Shown: positions 16,891-25,697 of the stretch, piece by piece | Numbering within the stretch: the first letter of the stretch is position 1 | Layout: each line of letters opens with the position of its first letter | From: Acidilobaceae archaeon | GTDB taxonomy: Archaea > Thermoproteota > Thermoprotei_A > Sulfolobales > Acidilobaceae | DNA length: 64,000 bases | NCBI GenBank assembly: GCA_027014125.1 | Contig: JALWEI010000029.1 | Span: 1-64,000, forward strand | Direction of reading: 5' to 3' | Notes under the pieces: generated by a model | The model's database searches: none | The model's input: the letters and a program-made list of their open reading frames with translations, nothing else | What the model was told of the DNA's origin: nothing | Translations under genes and position numbers: made by a program

Positions 16891-17916
16891 CTACATCACC
16901 CCCAGGTAAGCCTCGAGTAGGGCAAGGCCGAAGCCCAGGACGGCCATGGGGAAGACGAGCCTCCAGGCCCCCTCCAGGGCCTGGTCTAGCCTAAACCTTC
17001 CGTATATTGACCTTGTTAGGCTGAATATCATCATGAGTACGGTGGCCTTCGCGACCACTATCAGGGAGGGTATTAGGTAGCCCGATAGTATGCCCTCGCC
17101 CGGCGTGTAGGGAGACCAGCCGCCCAGGAATACTAGGGCCATTAGTATTGAGAAGGCGAATCTCTTCATGTAGGCTGCACCCATGTTTAGCCCGTATAGC
17201 AGGCCACTGTACTCTGTGAAGGGACCTGCCACAACCTCGTTCTCCGACTCCGGTATTTCGAAGGGGAAGCCCGAGGTTGCCATGAGTACCGCTAGGAATG
17301 CTGCTAGGAATGCGATGGGGTTCAGTAGTATGTACCATACCCTCTGGGCCTCTACTATTTCCACTAGGTTGAATGATAGTACTGCTGCGGATGCGGATAG
17401 TATGCTCATTATTGCTATCAGCTCATACGCGGTTATGACGAAGGCCTCCCTGACGCCTCCTATTATGGAGAACTTATTGTTGCTGGCCCAGCCCGCGACT
17501 ATTAGGAATATTGGCGAGACCGTGGTTAGGGCTAGTGCCACTAGCATGCTATAGTCCATGGGTATTGGCCAGTAGGCTGGGTTTGAGGTTAGCGGGACCA
17601 CTGCTATTGGGAGTATTGATAGTACTGTAGCCACTATGGGGGCGAGCACGAACAGCTCCTTGTCCACGGTCTTCGGTATTATGACCTCCTGGAAGGCGTA
17701 CCTTATCAGGTCTGCCACGAGCTGCGGCAGTCCTGCTAGGCGTGGCGATATGTGATAGGGCCCCAGCCTTCTCTGCACCCTGGCAGTTGCCTTCCTCTCG
17801 AACCATATGATGAATATCACGACTACTAGGGCCCCTGTGAGGCCCACGAGTACGAGCTGGTATATGGGGGGATAGAATATTATGGATAGTATGAGGTCTA
17901 TTATGCCCGCCATCAC
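16891..17916 (-). CDS. nuoH: Complex I membrane subunit NuoH
   Basis: 341 residues, about eight membrane helices. The IWFERKATARVQRRLGP segment and the loop GFPFEIPESENEVVAGPFTEYSG are the best-conserved parts of NuoH (ND1), which forms the quinone chamber. The EIPE...E acid cluster is present. Start overlaps the nuoD stop by 4 bp (17913-17916). Confidence 0.93.
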   Translation of the reverse strand: MMAGIIDLILSIIFYPPIYQLVLVGLTGALVVVIFIIWFERKATARVQRRLGPYHISPRLAGLPQLVADLIRYAFQEVIIPKTVDKELFVLAPIVATVLSILPIAVVPLTSNPAYWPIPMDYSMLVALALTTVSPIFLIVAGWASNNKFSIIGGVREAFVITAYELIAIMSILSASAAVLSFNLVEIVEAQRVWYILLNPIAFLAAFLAVLMATSGFPFEIPESENEVVAGPFTEYSGLLYGLNMGAAYMKRFAFSILMALVFLGGWSPYTPGEGILSGYLIPSLIVVAKATVLMMIFSLTRSIYGRFRLDQALEGAWRLVFPMAVLGFGLALLEAYLGVM

Positions 17917-19154
17917 CTATCAGCCTCCGGAGGGAAATAATCTATACTACCATATATCGTTGGTAGATCCATAACCTTATATCCCGGTGCAATATACTTA
18001 AATACTATCGCGTTTCTCGCCGATGGTGAGACTATCCTGACCCTGTATGGCGTTGTCTTCCCATCACTCTCGACGTAGTAGACTATCTCGCCACGGGCCG
18101 TCTCGCTCCTAGCCATGGCCCTTCCTGGGGGCAGCTTCAGGTTTGCCATGAGTGGTAGTAGCTTGACCCTGCCTTCCGCCTCGAAGACCTTCTTCCACAG
18201 CGGCGGGGCTTTGGCCCAGAACCTCTCGTGTATAGGCGCTTCTCTTGGGTGCTTCTCTAGCCAGTCTACTGCTTGCTCTATTATCCTCAGGCTCTGCTTT
18301 ATCTCCTCGAACTTGACCCATGCCCTCGCCAGGGCGTCCCCCTCCTCATATACTGGCACCTCGAACTCTACCTCGTCGTAGGCGTCGTAGGGCTCTGCTA
18401 GCCTGGCGTCGTACTTGATCCCGCTAGCCCTGGCTACGGGGCCGACGACTCCTAGCTCTGCCGCTATCTTCTTCGGTATTATCCCCACGCCCTCTAGCCT
18501 CTTCCTCGTCACAGGGTTGTCTAGGAATATCTTCCTGTACTCGTCTAGCCTCCTCCTGAAGTATCTTACCGCCTTCCTGGCTGCTTGGGGGAAGTCTTGG
18601 GGCATGTCTCTCCTGGCCCCTCCGGGTATGGGGTAGGAGTGCGTGAGCCTAGCCCCGGTTAGCTTCTCTGCGAGCTCTACCATCACCTCTCGGTCTGCGA
18701 AGCTCCACATGTACATGGTTGAGTGTCCTATGAAGACACCGAATATGCCGAAGCCGTAGAGGTGGGCTGCTATCCTGTTTATCTCGCATAGGAGAGTCCT
18801 TAGGTATTTCGCCCTTGGGGGCGGCTCTATTCCTAGGATCCTCTCGAGTGCCATAACGTATGAGACAGTGACGTTGCATGCGTCGTGGATGGCCATCCTC
18901 TCGAAGAGGGGCACGTTCTTTATCCACTCCCTTCCCTCGGATAGCTTCTCCATTGTCCTGTGGACGTAGCCCATGTCGGGGTCTGCCTCTACTATTATGT
19001 CTCCATCTATCCTTACGATTATCCTCATGTGGCCCGATCCGGGGTGCTGGGGGCCTATGAAGACCTCATATAGGTCCTCCTCAAGCTTCCTGGTTATCGT
19101 GCCCTCGAGGCCCAGCTCGGACTTCTGCTCCCCGTAAACCCATACGCTCACCAT
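17913..19154 (-). CDS. nuoD: Complex I 49-kDa subunit NuoD
   Basis: 413 residues. GPQHPGSGHMR with its quinone-binding His, GYVHRTMEKL and YPIPGGARRDMP are NuoD motifs. The CxxC pairs that hold nickel-iron in the related hydrogenase large subunits are absent at both ends, so this is a respiratory quinone-reducing type, not a group 4 hydrogenase. A 3-bp gap separates it from nuoC. Confidence 0.93.
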   Translation of the reverse strand: MVSVWVYGEQKSELGLEGTITRKLEEDLYEVFIGPQHPGSGHMRIIVRIDGDIIVEADPDMGYVHRTMEKLSEGREWIKNVPLFERMAIHDACNVTVSYVMALERILGIEPPPRAKYLRTLLCEINRIAAHLYGFGIFGVFIGHSTMYMWSFADREVMVELAEKLTGARLTHSYPIPGGARRDMPQDFPQAARKAVRYFRRRLDEYRKIFLDNPVTRKRLEGVGIIPKKIAAELGVVGPVARASGIKYDARLAEPYDAYDEVEFEVPVYEEGDALARAWVKFEEIKQSLRIIEQAVDWLEKHPREAPIHERFWAKAPPLWKKVFEAEGRVKLLPLMANLKLPPGRAMARSETARGEIVYYVESDGKTTPYRVRIVSPSARNAIVFKYIAPGYKVMDLPTIYGSIDYFPPEADR

Positions 19155-19157
19155 TCA

Positions 19158-19649
19158 TCACCCCGTGGGTGGCTTTGTCCTTATGATTGGCTCCTCCTTC
19201 ACTATGAAGTCCTTCCTTAGCGGCTTCTTCTCGGCAACCTGCGGTGCTAGTAGTAGGAGCCTGAGGTCTGGGTGGTCCTCGAACTCTATGCCGAAGAACT
19301 CGAACACCTCTCTTTCCTGGAACTCGACGCTCCTCCACACGTAGACTAGTGTGGGCACCTTTGGGTTGCTCCTGGGCACCTCTGTTCCTATACCCACTAT
19401 GACCTTTGCAAGGTCCTCGTTGAGGTAGCTGGATGCGTGGTATACTATCTTGAACTTGTCCTCTGCCTTGTAGTCGACTACCGTGAGGCTCTTCACGTGG
19501 TCGAACCCGGCCTTCTTTAGCCGGGACGCGGCCTCTACCAGGTTCTCCTTGGCGACTATGAACTCTATGAATCCCTTCCCCTCGTCGACACGGTACTCTA
19601 TGCCGCTTAGCGCCTCCTCCACTATCCTCCTAGCCTGGTCTAGGCTCAC
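19158..19649 (-). CDS. nuoC: Complex I 30-kDa subunit NuoC
   Basis: 163 residues from GTG 19649. The VVDYKAEDKFKIVYH strand and the signature VEFQEREVFEFFGIEFEDHPDLRLLL mark NuoC. It packs against NuoD and NuoB in the peripheral arm. It is an independent gene and not fused to nuoD as in some bacteria. Confidence 0.92.
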   Translation of the reverse strand: MSLDQARRIVEEALSGIEYRVDEGKGFIEFIVAKENLVEAASRLKKAGFDHVKSLTVVDYKAEDKFKIVYHASSYLNEDLAKVIVGIGTEVPRSNPKVPTLVYVWRSVEFQEREVFEFFGIEFEDHPDLRLLLLAPQVAEKKPLRKDFIVKEEPIIRTKPPTG

Positions 19650-19653
19650 TCTT

Positions 19654-20268
19654 CTATCCCCTCCACCATGAGCATGGGTCTTCCTTCGGCTTCACGTACT
19701 CCCTGTCCGGCCTCCAGCCCTCCTCTATCCACTTGCTAGCTACCCTCTGCTTCCTGATCTTCCTCTGTAGCTCTATGATTGCCCTGGCCACCGCTTCTGG
19801 CCTTGGCGGGCATCCGGGAATGTAGACGTCGACGGGGATGATCTCCCAGGGCCTGACTATGTTGTAGCTATTGTAGAATATGCCACCGTCTATGGCGCAG
19901 GCACCCATGGCTATGGCGAATTTGGGCGAGGGCATCTGCTCCCAGGTGACCCTGACTGCGCATGCCATCTTCTTCGTGACCGTCCCCTCTATTAGGATCA
20001 TGTTGGTCTGCCTAGCCCCGACCCATGGCAGGGCTCCGTGCTGCTCGGCGTCGAACCTGGGGCTCCAGGTTGCGGCGAACTCGCACCCACAGCAGCTGGT
20101 GGTCAGGTGTACTGGCCATAGGCTGAAGGCTGTTGCCCAGTCGACGGCCTTACCCATCCTTAGCTTGCCCATGACCAGCTGCTTGGCCCTCTTGGCCGAC
20201 TTGTCCAGGTTGCCCACGTAGACCCTCCCGCCATTGCCTCCGTTGCCCTCCATCACATCCACCCCCAT
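19654..20268 (-). CDS. nuoB: Complex I iron-sulfur subunit NuoB
   Basis: 204 residues. The N2 cluster ligands are present: the adjacent pair in SCCGCEF, one Cys in MGACAIDGG and one in YIPGCPPRPEA. N2 hands electrons to quinone. The N-terminal part is rich in Gly and Asn; the ATG six codons in (20253) is an alternative start. Followed closely by nuoC. Confidence 0.93.
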   Translation of the reverse strand: MGVDVMEGNGGNGGRVYVGNLDKSAKRAKQLVMGKLRMGKAVDWATAFSLWPVHLTTSCCGCEFAATWSPRFDAEQHGALPWVGARQTNMILIEGTVTKKMACAVRVTWEQMPSPKFAIAMGACAIDGGIFYNSYNIVRPWEIIPVDVYIPGCPPRPEAVARAIIELQRKIRKQRVASKWIEEGWRPDREYVKPKEDPCSWWRG

Positions 20269-20269
20269 G

Positions 20270-20677
20270 CTATGTGAGGGTCCAGGCCTCGACGCGCCTG
20301 GCCTCCCTCAACGCGTATACCAGTAGTGGGGTGTAAACGGCTATGAATACGGCGTATAGATATAGTAGGCTGTCTATCATGCTCCTGGGTGCTGCTAGGG
20401 CTAGGGCTACTAGGATTACTGCGGGCTCTACTGCCAGGAATATTATGAGGTATCCCAGGTACTGCATTGAAACCTTCTTCCTAGCTTCTCCCTTTGGAGG
20501 GTTGCCGGCCTCGAACCTCTCGTACTTGTACTTCTCCGTCTCCTCTACCTCCCTGGATTGTAGTGTTAGTATCCGTAGGAAGTAGATGACGCCTGCTAGG
20601 ACTAGTGTTAGTATGAGGGGTAGTATCATCAGCGTGAGGGCTGACTTCACCAGGGGGTCGCCTGGGTCTATCGGCAA
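20270..20677 (-). CDS. nuoA: Complex I membrane subunit NuoA
   Basis: 135 residues from TTG 20677, with three membrane helices. The KYERFEAGNPP loop is the conserved acidic loop of NuoA (ND3). First gene of the eleven-gene operon; the TATA box at 20711-20718 puts the transcript start near 20689, leaving a leader of about 12 bases that fits the TTG start. No ATG or GTG lies in frame upstream. Confidence 0.9.
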   Translation of the reverse strand: MPIDPGDPLVKSALTLMILPLILTLVLAGVIYFLRILTLQSREVEETEKYKYERFEAGNPPKGEARKKVSMQYLGYLIIFLAVEPAVILVALALAAPRSMIDSLLYLYAVFIAVYTPLLVYALREARRVEAWTLT

Positions 20678-20690
20678 GCCTTACACCGGA

Positions 20691-20718
20691 CTGTATATAC
20701 AGTTAGTTTGGTATAAAT
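20691..20718 (-). promoter_or_regulatory. nuo operon promoter with perfect palindrome
   Basis: TTTATACC-type TATA box at 20711-20718 on the minus strand. The 12-bp perfect palindrome CTGTATATACAG (20691-20702) lies between TATA and the expected transcript start near 20689, where a bound repressor would block the polymerase. The rest of 20678-20810 has no gene that I see. Confidence 0.6.
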
Positions 20719-20810
20719 GATGCCATGAGAAGATTGTACAGACTGGCTGGGTGGACAGGATTAATAGAGGGGTGTGATGTGTGTTACCATAACAACACTG
20801 TTTGGGCTGG

Positions 20811-23024
20811 CTAGGGGCCTATCAGGTCGTTCAGCTTCGGCGGCGATGGCGGGAGTCCCTTCCTCTCCCTTATCTTCCTGATTAGCTCGTCTAGCATTGA
20901 GTCCGGTACTGGCGCCCACCTGCTGAACTCTACGCCCCAGAAGGCTCTGCCTGCTGTAGCTCCTCTCAGCTCCGCTGCTAGGTCGAAGCTCTCGCTTACG
21001 GGGACCTCTGCTATGACCCTAGCGGCGGGGCCCTGGCTTAGGACTTCTAGTATCCTGCCCCTCTTCCTGGATAGTAGTGCTGCTATGTTGCTCACGTACT
21101 CCATGGGCGTCCTTATGTCTAGCTTCTGTAGTGGCTCTAGTAGGGTTGGCCTCGCTGTTATTATCCCCGCCCATATGGCGTTCCTCACCGCGGGGTATAT
21201 CTGTCCTGGGCCCCTGTGTACTGGGTCCTCGTGTATCACTGCGTCGTGCAGGACTACCTTGACTCCCCTGACCGGCTCCGCTGCTAGTGGGCCCTCCTTC
21301 ATGGCTAGCCTGAACGCTGCTAGTATCGTGTCCTTCACCTCCCTGAGGTGCTGTACACCCGTGGTCTTGTCTACGAACACGTTTATGTTCTCGTCGATGC
21401 TCCATATCCTCCTGGCCTCGTCGTAGTCCCAGCCTGCCTGGTCTCTGAGTATCTTTGCCCTGTCCCTTGGGTGCTGGTTCTCATTTACTACTCCCTTCGC
21501 TATCAGCTCTATGGTCTCCTCGTTGAGTGGGGCTACGCTTATGTAGAACTTGTTGTGCTTGTTGGGGCTCTTGCCCTCGTACACCTGGCTCTCCGATCTG
21601 ACGGTCTCACGGTAGACTACTATAGGCGGGCTGGCCTTCACCTCTATTCCGAACCTCTCCTTGAGTAGTGTTAGGGCGATCTCTAGGTGGAGCGGCCCCA
21701 TGCCGCTTATCAGGTACTCTCCGGTCTCCTCGTTTATCTTGACGACCAGGTTGGGGTCCTCTATTGTCAGCTTCCTCAGGGCCTCGATCATCTTCGGGAG
21801 GTCCTGTATCTTCTTCGGCTCCACTGCTATAGTCACGACTGGCTCGCTCACGTAGCGTAGCTGCTCGAAGGGGGCGCCCTGGTCCTGGTGTGCTACATCA
21901 ACCAGCGTCTCTCCCGCCCTCACGTCCTCGAGGCCCATGATTGCTCCTATGTTGCCTGCTGGTATCGCCTTTGTTACCTCCCTGAAGGGGCCCATGTAGA
22001 GGCTTACCTGTAGTATCCTCCCCTTCTTGCCGGCTGTGACTAGGTATACCTCCGTGCCGGGCTTTAGGGTTCCTGAGAATACCCTGCCGGTGGCGACTAG
22101 GCCGGTCTTCTCAACCTTTATGTCGTTCACGTAGAATACCAGGGGCCCGTTGGGGTCTGCCTCGATCATCGCCCTACCTATCTCACTGTCTAGGTCTCCT
22201 TTCCAGATCTTGGGTATCCTGTATCTCTGCGCCTCCTTTGGGTTGGGCACGAACTTGACTACCATGTCTAGTAGGGTCTCGTGTAGGGGCATCTTCTTGG
22301 CCAGCTGCGCTATCTGGCTCTTGTCCCCGGTCTCGTAGGCCTTTATTATCTCCTGGAAGGTTATCCCCTTCTTCTTCACCATTGGTATGCTTATGCCCCA
22401 CTTGTCCTTGGCGCTGCCGAAGGCTACTGTCCCGTCTGAGGGGTTTAGCTTCCACTTCTTCCTGAATTCTGGCTCTGCGTAGAGGTCAATCAGGTTGTTT
22501 ACCTCCCTGATTATCTCCACGAACCTCTCCTGTATCTTCTCTGGGGGTAGCTTAAGCTCCTTTATCAGCCTGTCCACCTTGTTTATGAAGAGTAGGGGCC
22601 TTACCCTCTCCTCTAGCGACTGTCTTATTACCGTCTCTGTCTGGGTCATGACGCCCTCGACGGCGTCCACCACGACTATGGCGCCGTCTAGCACCCTGAG
22701 GCTCCGGGTAACCTTGCCCGAGAAGTCCACGTGCCCCGGCGTGTCTATCAGGTTGATCACATATGGCTTGCCCTCGTACTCGTGGTAGAGGCTTATGTTG
22801 GCGCTCTTGACTGTTATACCCCTCTGCTTCTCCACGCTGAGGTAGTCCAGGACGAGCGCCTCACCAGCTATCCTCTCCGATATTATCCCGGCCGCAGCTA
22901 GCAGCGAGTCGCTGGTCGTGGTCTTGCCGTGGTCTACGTGGGCGATGATTCCTATGTTCCTTATCTGCTCTATGTTGCTCATGATCTTCTCGATCTCTGC
23001 CACAACCTTAACCCTTGCACCCAT
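20811..23024 (-). CDS. fusA: Translation elongation factor aEF-2
   Basis: 737 residues from ATG 23024. The GTPase domain starts with AHVDHGKTT (G1), then [16 protein letters not shown] (G3) and NKVDR (G4). Near the C-terminus PVHRGPGQ holds the His that becomes diphthamide in archaea and eukaryotes. It drives ribosome translocation. The frame is open to TTG 23057 but the ATG has a GGGGTG ribosome-binding site at normal distance and gives the usual crenarchaeal start. It has its own promoter. Confidence 0.96.
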   Translation of the reverse strand: MGARVKVVAEIEKIMSNIEQIRNIGIIAHVDHGKTTTSDSLLAAAGIISERIAGEALVLDYLSVEKQRGITVKSANISLYHEYEGKPYVINLIDTPGHVDFSGKVTRSLRVLDGAIVVVDAVEGVMTQTETVIRQSLEERVRPLLFINKVDRLIKELKLPPEKIQERFVEIIREVNNLIDLYAEPEFRKKWKLNPSDGTVAFGSAKDKWGISIPMVKKKGITFQEIIKAYETGDKSQIAQLAKKMPLHETLLDMVVKFVPNPKEAQRYRIPKIWKGDLDSEIGRAMIEADPNGPLVFYVNDIKVEKTGLVATGRVFSGTLKPGTEVYLVTAGKKGRILQVSLYMGPFREVTKAIPAGNIGAIMGLEDVRAGETLVDVAHQDQGAPFEQLRYVSEPVVTIAVEPKKIQDLPKMIEALRKLTIEDPNLVVKINEETGEYLISGMGPLHLEIALTLLKERFGIEVKASPPIVVYRETVRSESQVYEGKSPNKHNKFYISVAPLNEETIELIAKGVVNENQHPRDRAKILRDQAGWDYDEARRIWSIDENINVFVDKTTGVQHLREVKDTILAAFRLAMKEGPLAAEPVRGVKVVLHDAVIHEDPVHRGPGQIYPAVRNAIWAGIITARPTLLEPLQKLDIRTPMEYVSNIAALLSRKRGRILEVLSQGPAARVIAEVPVSESFDLAAELRGATAGRAFWGVEFSRWAPVPDSMLDELIRKIRERKGLPPSPPKLNDLIGP

Positions 23025-23082
23025 CCAGGTACACCCCTTTTCCCGGGAATACTCCAAGTACCCTTCCGGGGGCTCGTGTGGG

Positions 23083-23093
23083 GGTTATAAAGC
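23083..23093 (-). promoter_or_regulatory. TATA box for aEF-2
   Basis: GCTTTATAACC on the minus strand, about 59-69 bp before the ATG at 23024, giving a leader of roughly 40 bases. Confidence 0.55.
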
Positions 23094-23112
23094 GATGGCG
23101 ATCCCCGCCCCG

Positions 23113-23808
23113 TTACTCCCGGCCTGTGTACTCGTCCAGTGTCCCCTGGTTCCTCTTCCTGCCGCTCTTGTAGGGTGTTATGAGTATCCTCCTAATGTTC
23201 TCAGCCTTCTTCTCTCCTAGGCCCGGCACTGTGGAGAGCTCCGCCATGGTGGCTCGGCAGAACCTCTCTACTGTCCCGAACCGTTCTAGGATCCTCTCCG
23301 CTGTCTTGGGGCCGACTTGGGGGAAGGATTGGAGCACGTATAATTGCCACGACTCTATATCGTCTATCCTCGGCTTCTTGTGTATAACCACCTTGCCGCC
23401 TCCGCCTCCCTGGATTCTCCTTGCTATCGCTGCTATCAGCTCCGCGCTGCCCTGGGGCCCGTTGCTTATGAGTATCCTCGCGTCGTAGTCTATTGTCAGT
23501 GTTGCCATTGCGGAGTAGAGTTGCTTGTGTAGTCCTGCGAACCTCCTTATCCTGCCCGGGTCTCCCTCTACTATGTAGACTATGACCGGGTAGGCCTCGC
23601 TCATCCTCCTGGCCTGCTCGAATAGCCTGCCGTCGAAGAGGCTCTTGGCGAAGTCGTATGCGCTCTTCCTCTCTATGGCTACCTGGTCCGATACTATGTA
23701 GTCCCCTACGGGGAGCTGCCTCCTTATCACCATTAGGCCTGATGCCTCTAGTATTGATGGTATCCCACTCTTCTCCTCCCTAACGTCTGCGTAGACCCTG
23801 ACCGTCAC
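23113..23808 (-). CDS. xpf: XPF-type (ERCC4) structure-specific endonuclease
   Basis: 231 residues, the short helicase-less crenarchaeal form. The nuclease motif is ERKSAYD (residues 46-52). Two helix-hairpin-helix repeats follow, PQVGPKTAERI and VPGLGEKKAENI, which bind DNA junctions. The last residues QGTLDEYT fit a PCNA-binding PIP box (Q-x-x-L-x-x-Y), expected since crenarchaeal XPF needs PCNA. It cuts flaps and forks in repair. GTG start overlaps the DHH stop by 4 bp. Confidence 0.93.
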   Translation of the reverse strand: MTVRVYADVREEKSGIPSILEASGLMVIRRQLPVGDYIVSDQVAIERKSAYDFAKSLFDGRLFEQARRMSEAYPVIVYIVEGDPGRIRRFAGLHKQLYSAMATLTIDYDARILISNGPQGSAELIAAIARRIQGGGGGKVVIHKKPRIDDIESWQLYVLQSFPQVGPKTAERILERFGTVERFCRATMAELSTVPGLGEKKAENIRRILITPYKSGRKRNQGTLDEYTGRE

Positions 23809-24818
23809 CTGCTCCTACCCCCGGTGCACATCCTGGCCACTTTACCGGGTAGGCTCTTTGCTACCAGATCTGTAGCCTCCTCCACGCTGGGCGCTATAAA
23901 GGGGAGCTGGGCCATCGCCGCCCCGGGGTGGCCTCCCCCCTGGCCCCCGTACTTCTCTGCCAGGTACCTAGCGACGGCGTCGGCCCTGATCCCGTGCTCC
24001 TCCGCGAGCTTCGAGGTCCTTACCGAGGCCCTGTATCCATCCCTCCTCTCGGTTAGCACCACCGCCACGTCTGCTCCTAGCTCTACTAGGCTCCTGGCCA
24101 CTGACGACTCGTAGCTGCCTATGTGGGTGACGGCAACTAGTATATCCTTGCATGCCCTTCCTAGCCTGAGCCTTGAGACTGCTTTCAGCCTTGCCATCCT
24201 CTCCGGCATGGGTGCGGGGCCTTGGCTTGATAGTAGTGATAACGCCCTTGGATAGTCTCCCCCCTGGCTGGCTAGCCAGTATGCGGCCCGGAATGTTTTG
24301 GGTGTTGCCAGTAGGAACCTCTTAGTATCATATATTATGCCTGCTAGGCCCAGCGTGGCCTCGCTAGCCCCTAGCCTGCACCCGGCCTCCTCTAGCAGGT
24401 TCGCGGTCAGCTCGGTGGCTGAGGCGGCTGGCTCCACTATGCTGTATAGCGCCTTCTCCGCTAGGATGCCGGGTGCGTGGTGGTCGATTAGGATTAGGGG
24501 CTTCTCTAGGAGGTCTTGTAAGCCGCCTAGCTGGGCTGGGTTTGCCGTGTCCACAACAACCACTAGATCCGGGTCTCCCTTGCATTCGCCTAGCTCCAGG
24601 TTAAGGCCCTCTAGGAGTTTCTTTGATTGATGTGATAGGCCTTCTGGTAGTAGTATGCACGGCTCGCCGCCTAGGCATTCCACTAGCTTCGATGCTAGGA
24701 GTGCTGATGCCACCGCGTCTGGGTCAGCGTTCTTGTGGGCTAGTACTGCTACCCTTCGACCCTCGACTAGGCTTCCTATATCCTCTAAGCCGTTTTTCGA
24801 ACTCTCTTGCTGCTTCAC
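23805..24818 (-). CDS. DHH-family phosphoesterase (RecJ-like/nanoRNase-like)
   Basis: 337 residues from GTG 24818. NADPD (residues 30-34) at the first metal site, DTANPAQ, the DHH motif in LILIDHHAPG and the GGGHPGAAMAQ motif of the DHHA1 domain are all in order. Archaeal relatives degrade short oligonucleotides or act as RecJ-like exonucleases; which one cannot be told here. The first 95 bp overlap the 3' end of the DUF3194 gene in another frame, and no later in-frame start precedes the catalytic motif, so the overlap looks real. Confidence 0.85.
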   Translation of the reverse strand: MKQQESSKNGLEDIGSLVEGRRVAVLAHKNADPDAVASALLASKLVECLGGEPCILLPEGLSHQSKKLLEGLNLELGECKGDPDLVVVVDTANPAQLGGLQDLLEKPLILIDHHAPGILAEKALYSIVEPAASATELTANLLEEAGCRLGASEATLGLAGIIYDTKRFLLATPKTFRAAYWLASQGGDYPRALSLLSSQGPAPMPERMARLKAVSRLRLGRACKDILVAVTHIGSYESSVARSLVELGADVAVVLTERRDGYRASVRTSKLAEEHGIRADAVARYLAEKYGGQGGGHPGAAMAQLPFIAPSVEEATDLVAKSLPGKVARMCTGGRSR

Positions 24819-25035
24819 GGGTTGCCTCCTCCACTACCTCCCTTATCCACCTTGCCCTGGGCCTTGAGGCCTCTATCTCTATGCCCAGCTTATAGCCTCC
24901 TCTGGGATCTTCTTCTAGCCTGAGTAGTATGGTGTATGTGGAGGATCTGTCGCCGAGTAGCCTCTCTAGTACCTCTCTTGCCTTCTCCTCGGCAGCCGCT
25001 AGGGCCTCCTCGAGGGGGTCATCCTCCCGCTGCAC
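24724..25035 (-). CDS. DUF3194-like small protein
   Basis: 103 residues from GTG 25035. Helix, then three strands (YTILLRLEED, GYKLGIEIEAS), then a long helix; the tail is Ser/Lys-rich and overlaps the DHH gene. DUF3194 proteins sit beside prefoldin beta in many archaea, which supports the name; function unknown. The start overlaps the prefoldin stop by 17 bp. Confidence 0.6.
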   Translation of the reverse strand: MQREDDPLEEALAAAEEKAREVLERLLGDRSSTYTILLRLEEDPRGGYKLGIEIEASRPRARWIREVVEEATREAAREFEKRLRGYRKPSRGSKGSSTSPQER

Positions 25036-25393
25036 CGGGTTGGCCCCCGCCGCCTCCGAGGAGCCTCTTGAGCTCCTCCGCTAGGCGGTCTAGCTCCTTC
25101 TTGATCGAGTCTTCCTGGCTCTTGATTGCCTTGAGCCTGATTTCTAGGTCCTCTTTCCTGTCCTCTAGCTCCTTTAGGATCGCGTCTTTCCTTGTCTTGA
25201 CTAGGACGTTTCCTATCATCTTGTATAGCTCAACGTCATCTTCGAGTTCCTTTATCTTCTCTATCATCGAGTCGATCTCGGCGAGGGTCCCCTCTAGCAT
25301 GATCCTCTCCTGGCTGAGCGCCGCCTGGGTCTCCTTCAGCTGGATGTACTTGTTGTACTTCGCCTCCACGTCCGCGGGTACCTTCTCCACCAT
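25019..25393 (-). CDS. pfdB: Prefoldin beta subunit
   Basis: 124 residues from ATG 25393. Two long heptad-patterned helices flank a short β-hairpin region (DDVELYKMIGNVLVK), the prefoldin fold; the Gly-rich tail is unstructured. Prefoldin is a hexamer of two alpha and four beta subunits that holds unfolded protein and delivers it to the thermosome. It has a promoter of its own at 25443-25452. Confidence 0.92.
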   Translation of the reverse strand: MVEKVPADVEAKYNKYIQLKETQAALSQERIMLEGTLAEIDSMIEKIKELEDDVELYKMIGNVLVKTRKDAILKELEDRKEDLEIRLKAIKSQEDSIKKELDRLAEELKRLLGGGGGQPGAAGG

Positions 25394-25442
25394 CCTAGTG
25401 CACCCTCCCTAGCCCACAGGCTAGGGCATGAGCCCTGCTGGG

Positions 25443-25452
25443 GATTTTAAAC
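25443..25452 (-). promoter_or_regulatory. TATA box for prefoldin beta
   Basis: GTTTAAAATC on the minus strand, overlapping the end of pcc1 and 50-60 bp before the prefoldin ATG. A GGAGGGTG ribosome-binding site lies just before the start. It lets pfdB be transcribed apart from the upstream exosome genes. Confidence 0.5.
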
Positions 25453-25697
25453 TAGCCTGGTCCCCTATCAGCGGCCTCTAGGCTACTGTAGGCTGCGTGG
25501 GCTAGGTATAGGAAGGAGTTGCTTAGGGCCCTGAGGCCGTTTAGGGTTGGCGACTCTATCTCTATAACCAGGCACCCGTCCTCCACCCTGAGGGTTACCC
25601 TTCCCTTCTGGGGTGCCGGCTGGCTTAGCTCCGCTCTTAGGGCTTTCTCCACCTCTTCTGCGTGGGGTATGCATATCTTGTATGTGGCCTTGTTCAC
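25452..25697 (-). CDS. pcc1: KEOPS subunit Pcc1
   Basis: 81 residues from GTG 25697, which overlaps the Brix gene stop as GTGA and follows a near-perfect GGAGGATGATC at 25704-25714; an ATG at 25715 is less well placed. The fold is strand, helix, two strands (GRVTLRVEDGCLVIEIES) and a long helix with NSFLYLAHAAY, as in Pcc1. KEOPS makes the t6A modification of tRNA and Pcc1 is its dimerising subunit. Confidence 0.8.
   Translation of the reverse strand: MNKATYKICIPHAEEVEKALRAELSQPAPQKGRVTLRVEDGCLVIEIESPTLNGLRALSNSFLYLAHAAYSSLEAADRGPG

Noticed and set aside
17913-19154. Hydrogenase large subunit instead of NuoD
   Set aside because: The N- and C-terminal CxxC pairs that bind nickel and iron are absent, and the quinone-site GPQHPG motif is present.
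20720-20800. C/D-box guide RNA upstream of nuoA
   Set aside because: ATGATG and GTGATGT are present but the CTGA boxes are imperfect and the distances are too long.
23025-23057. N-terminal extension of aEF-2 from TTG 23057
   Set aside because: The ATG at 23024 has a well-spaced GGGGTG site and yields the usual crenarchaeal N-terminus.
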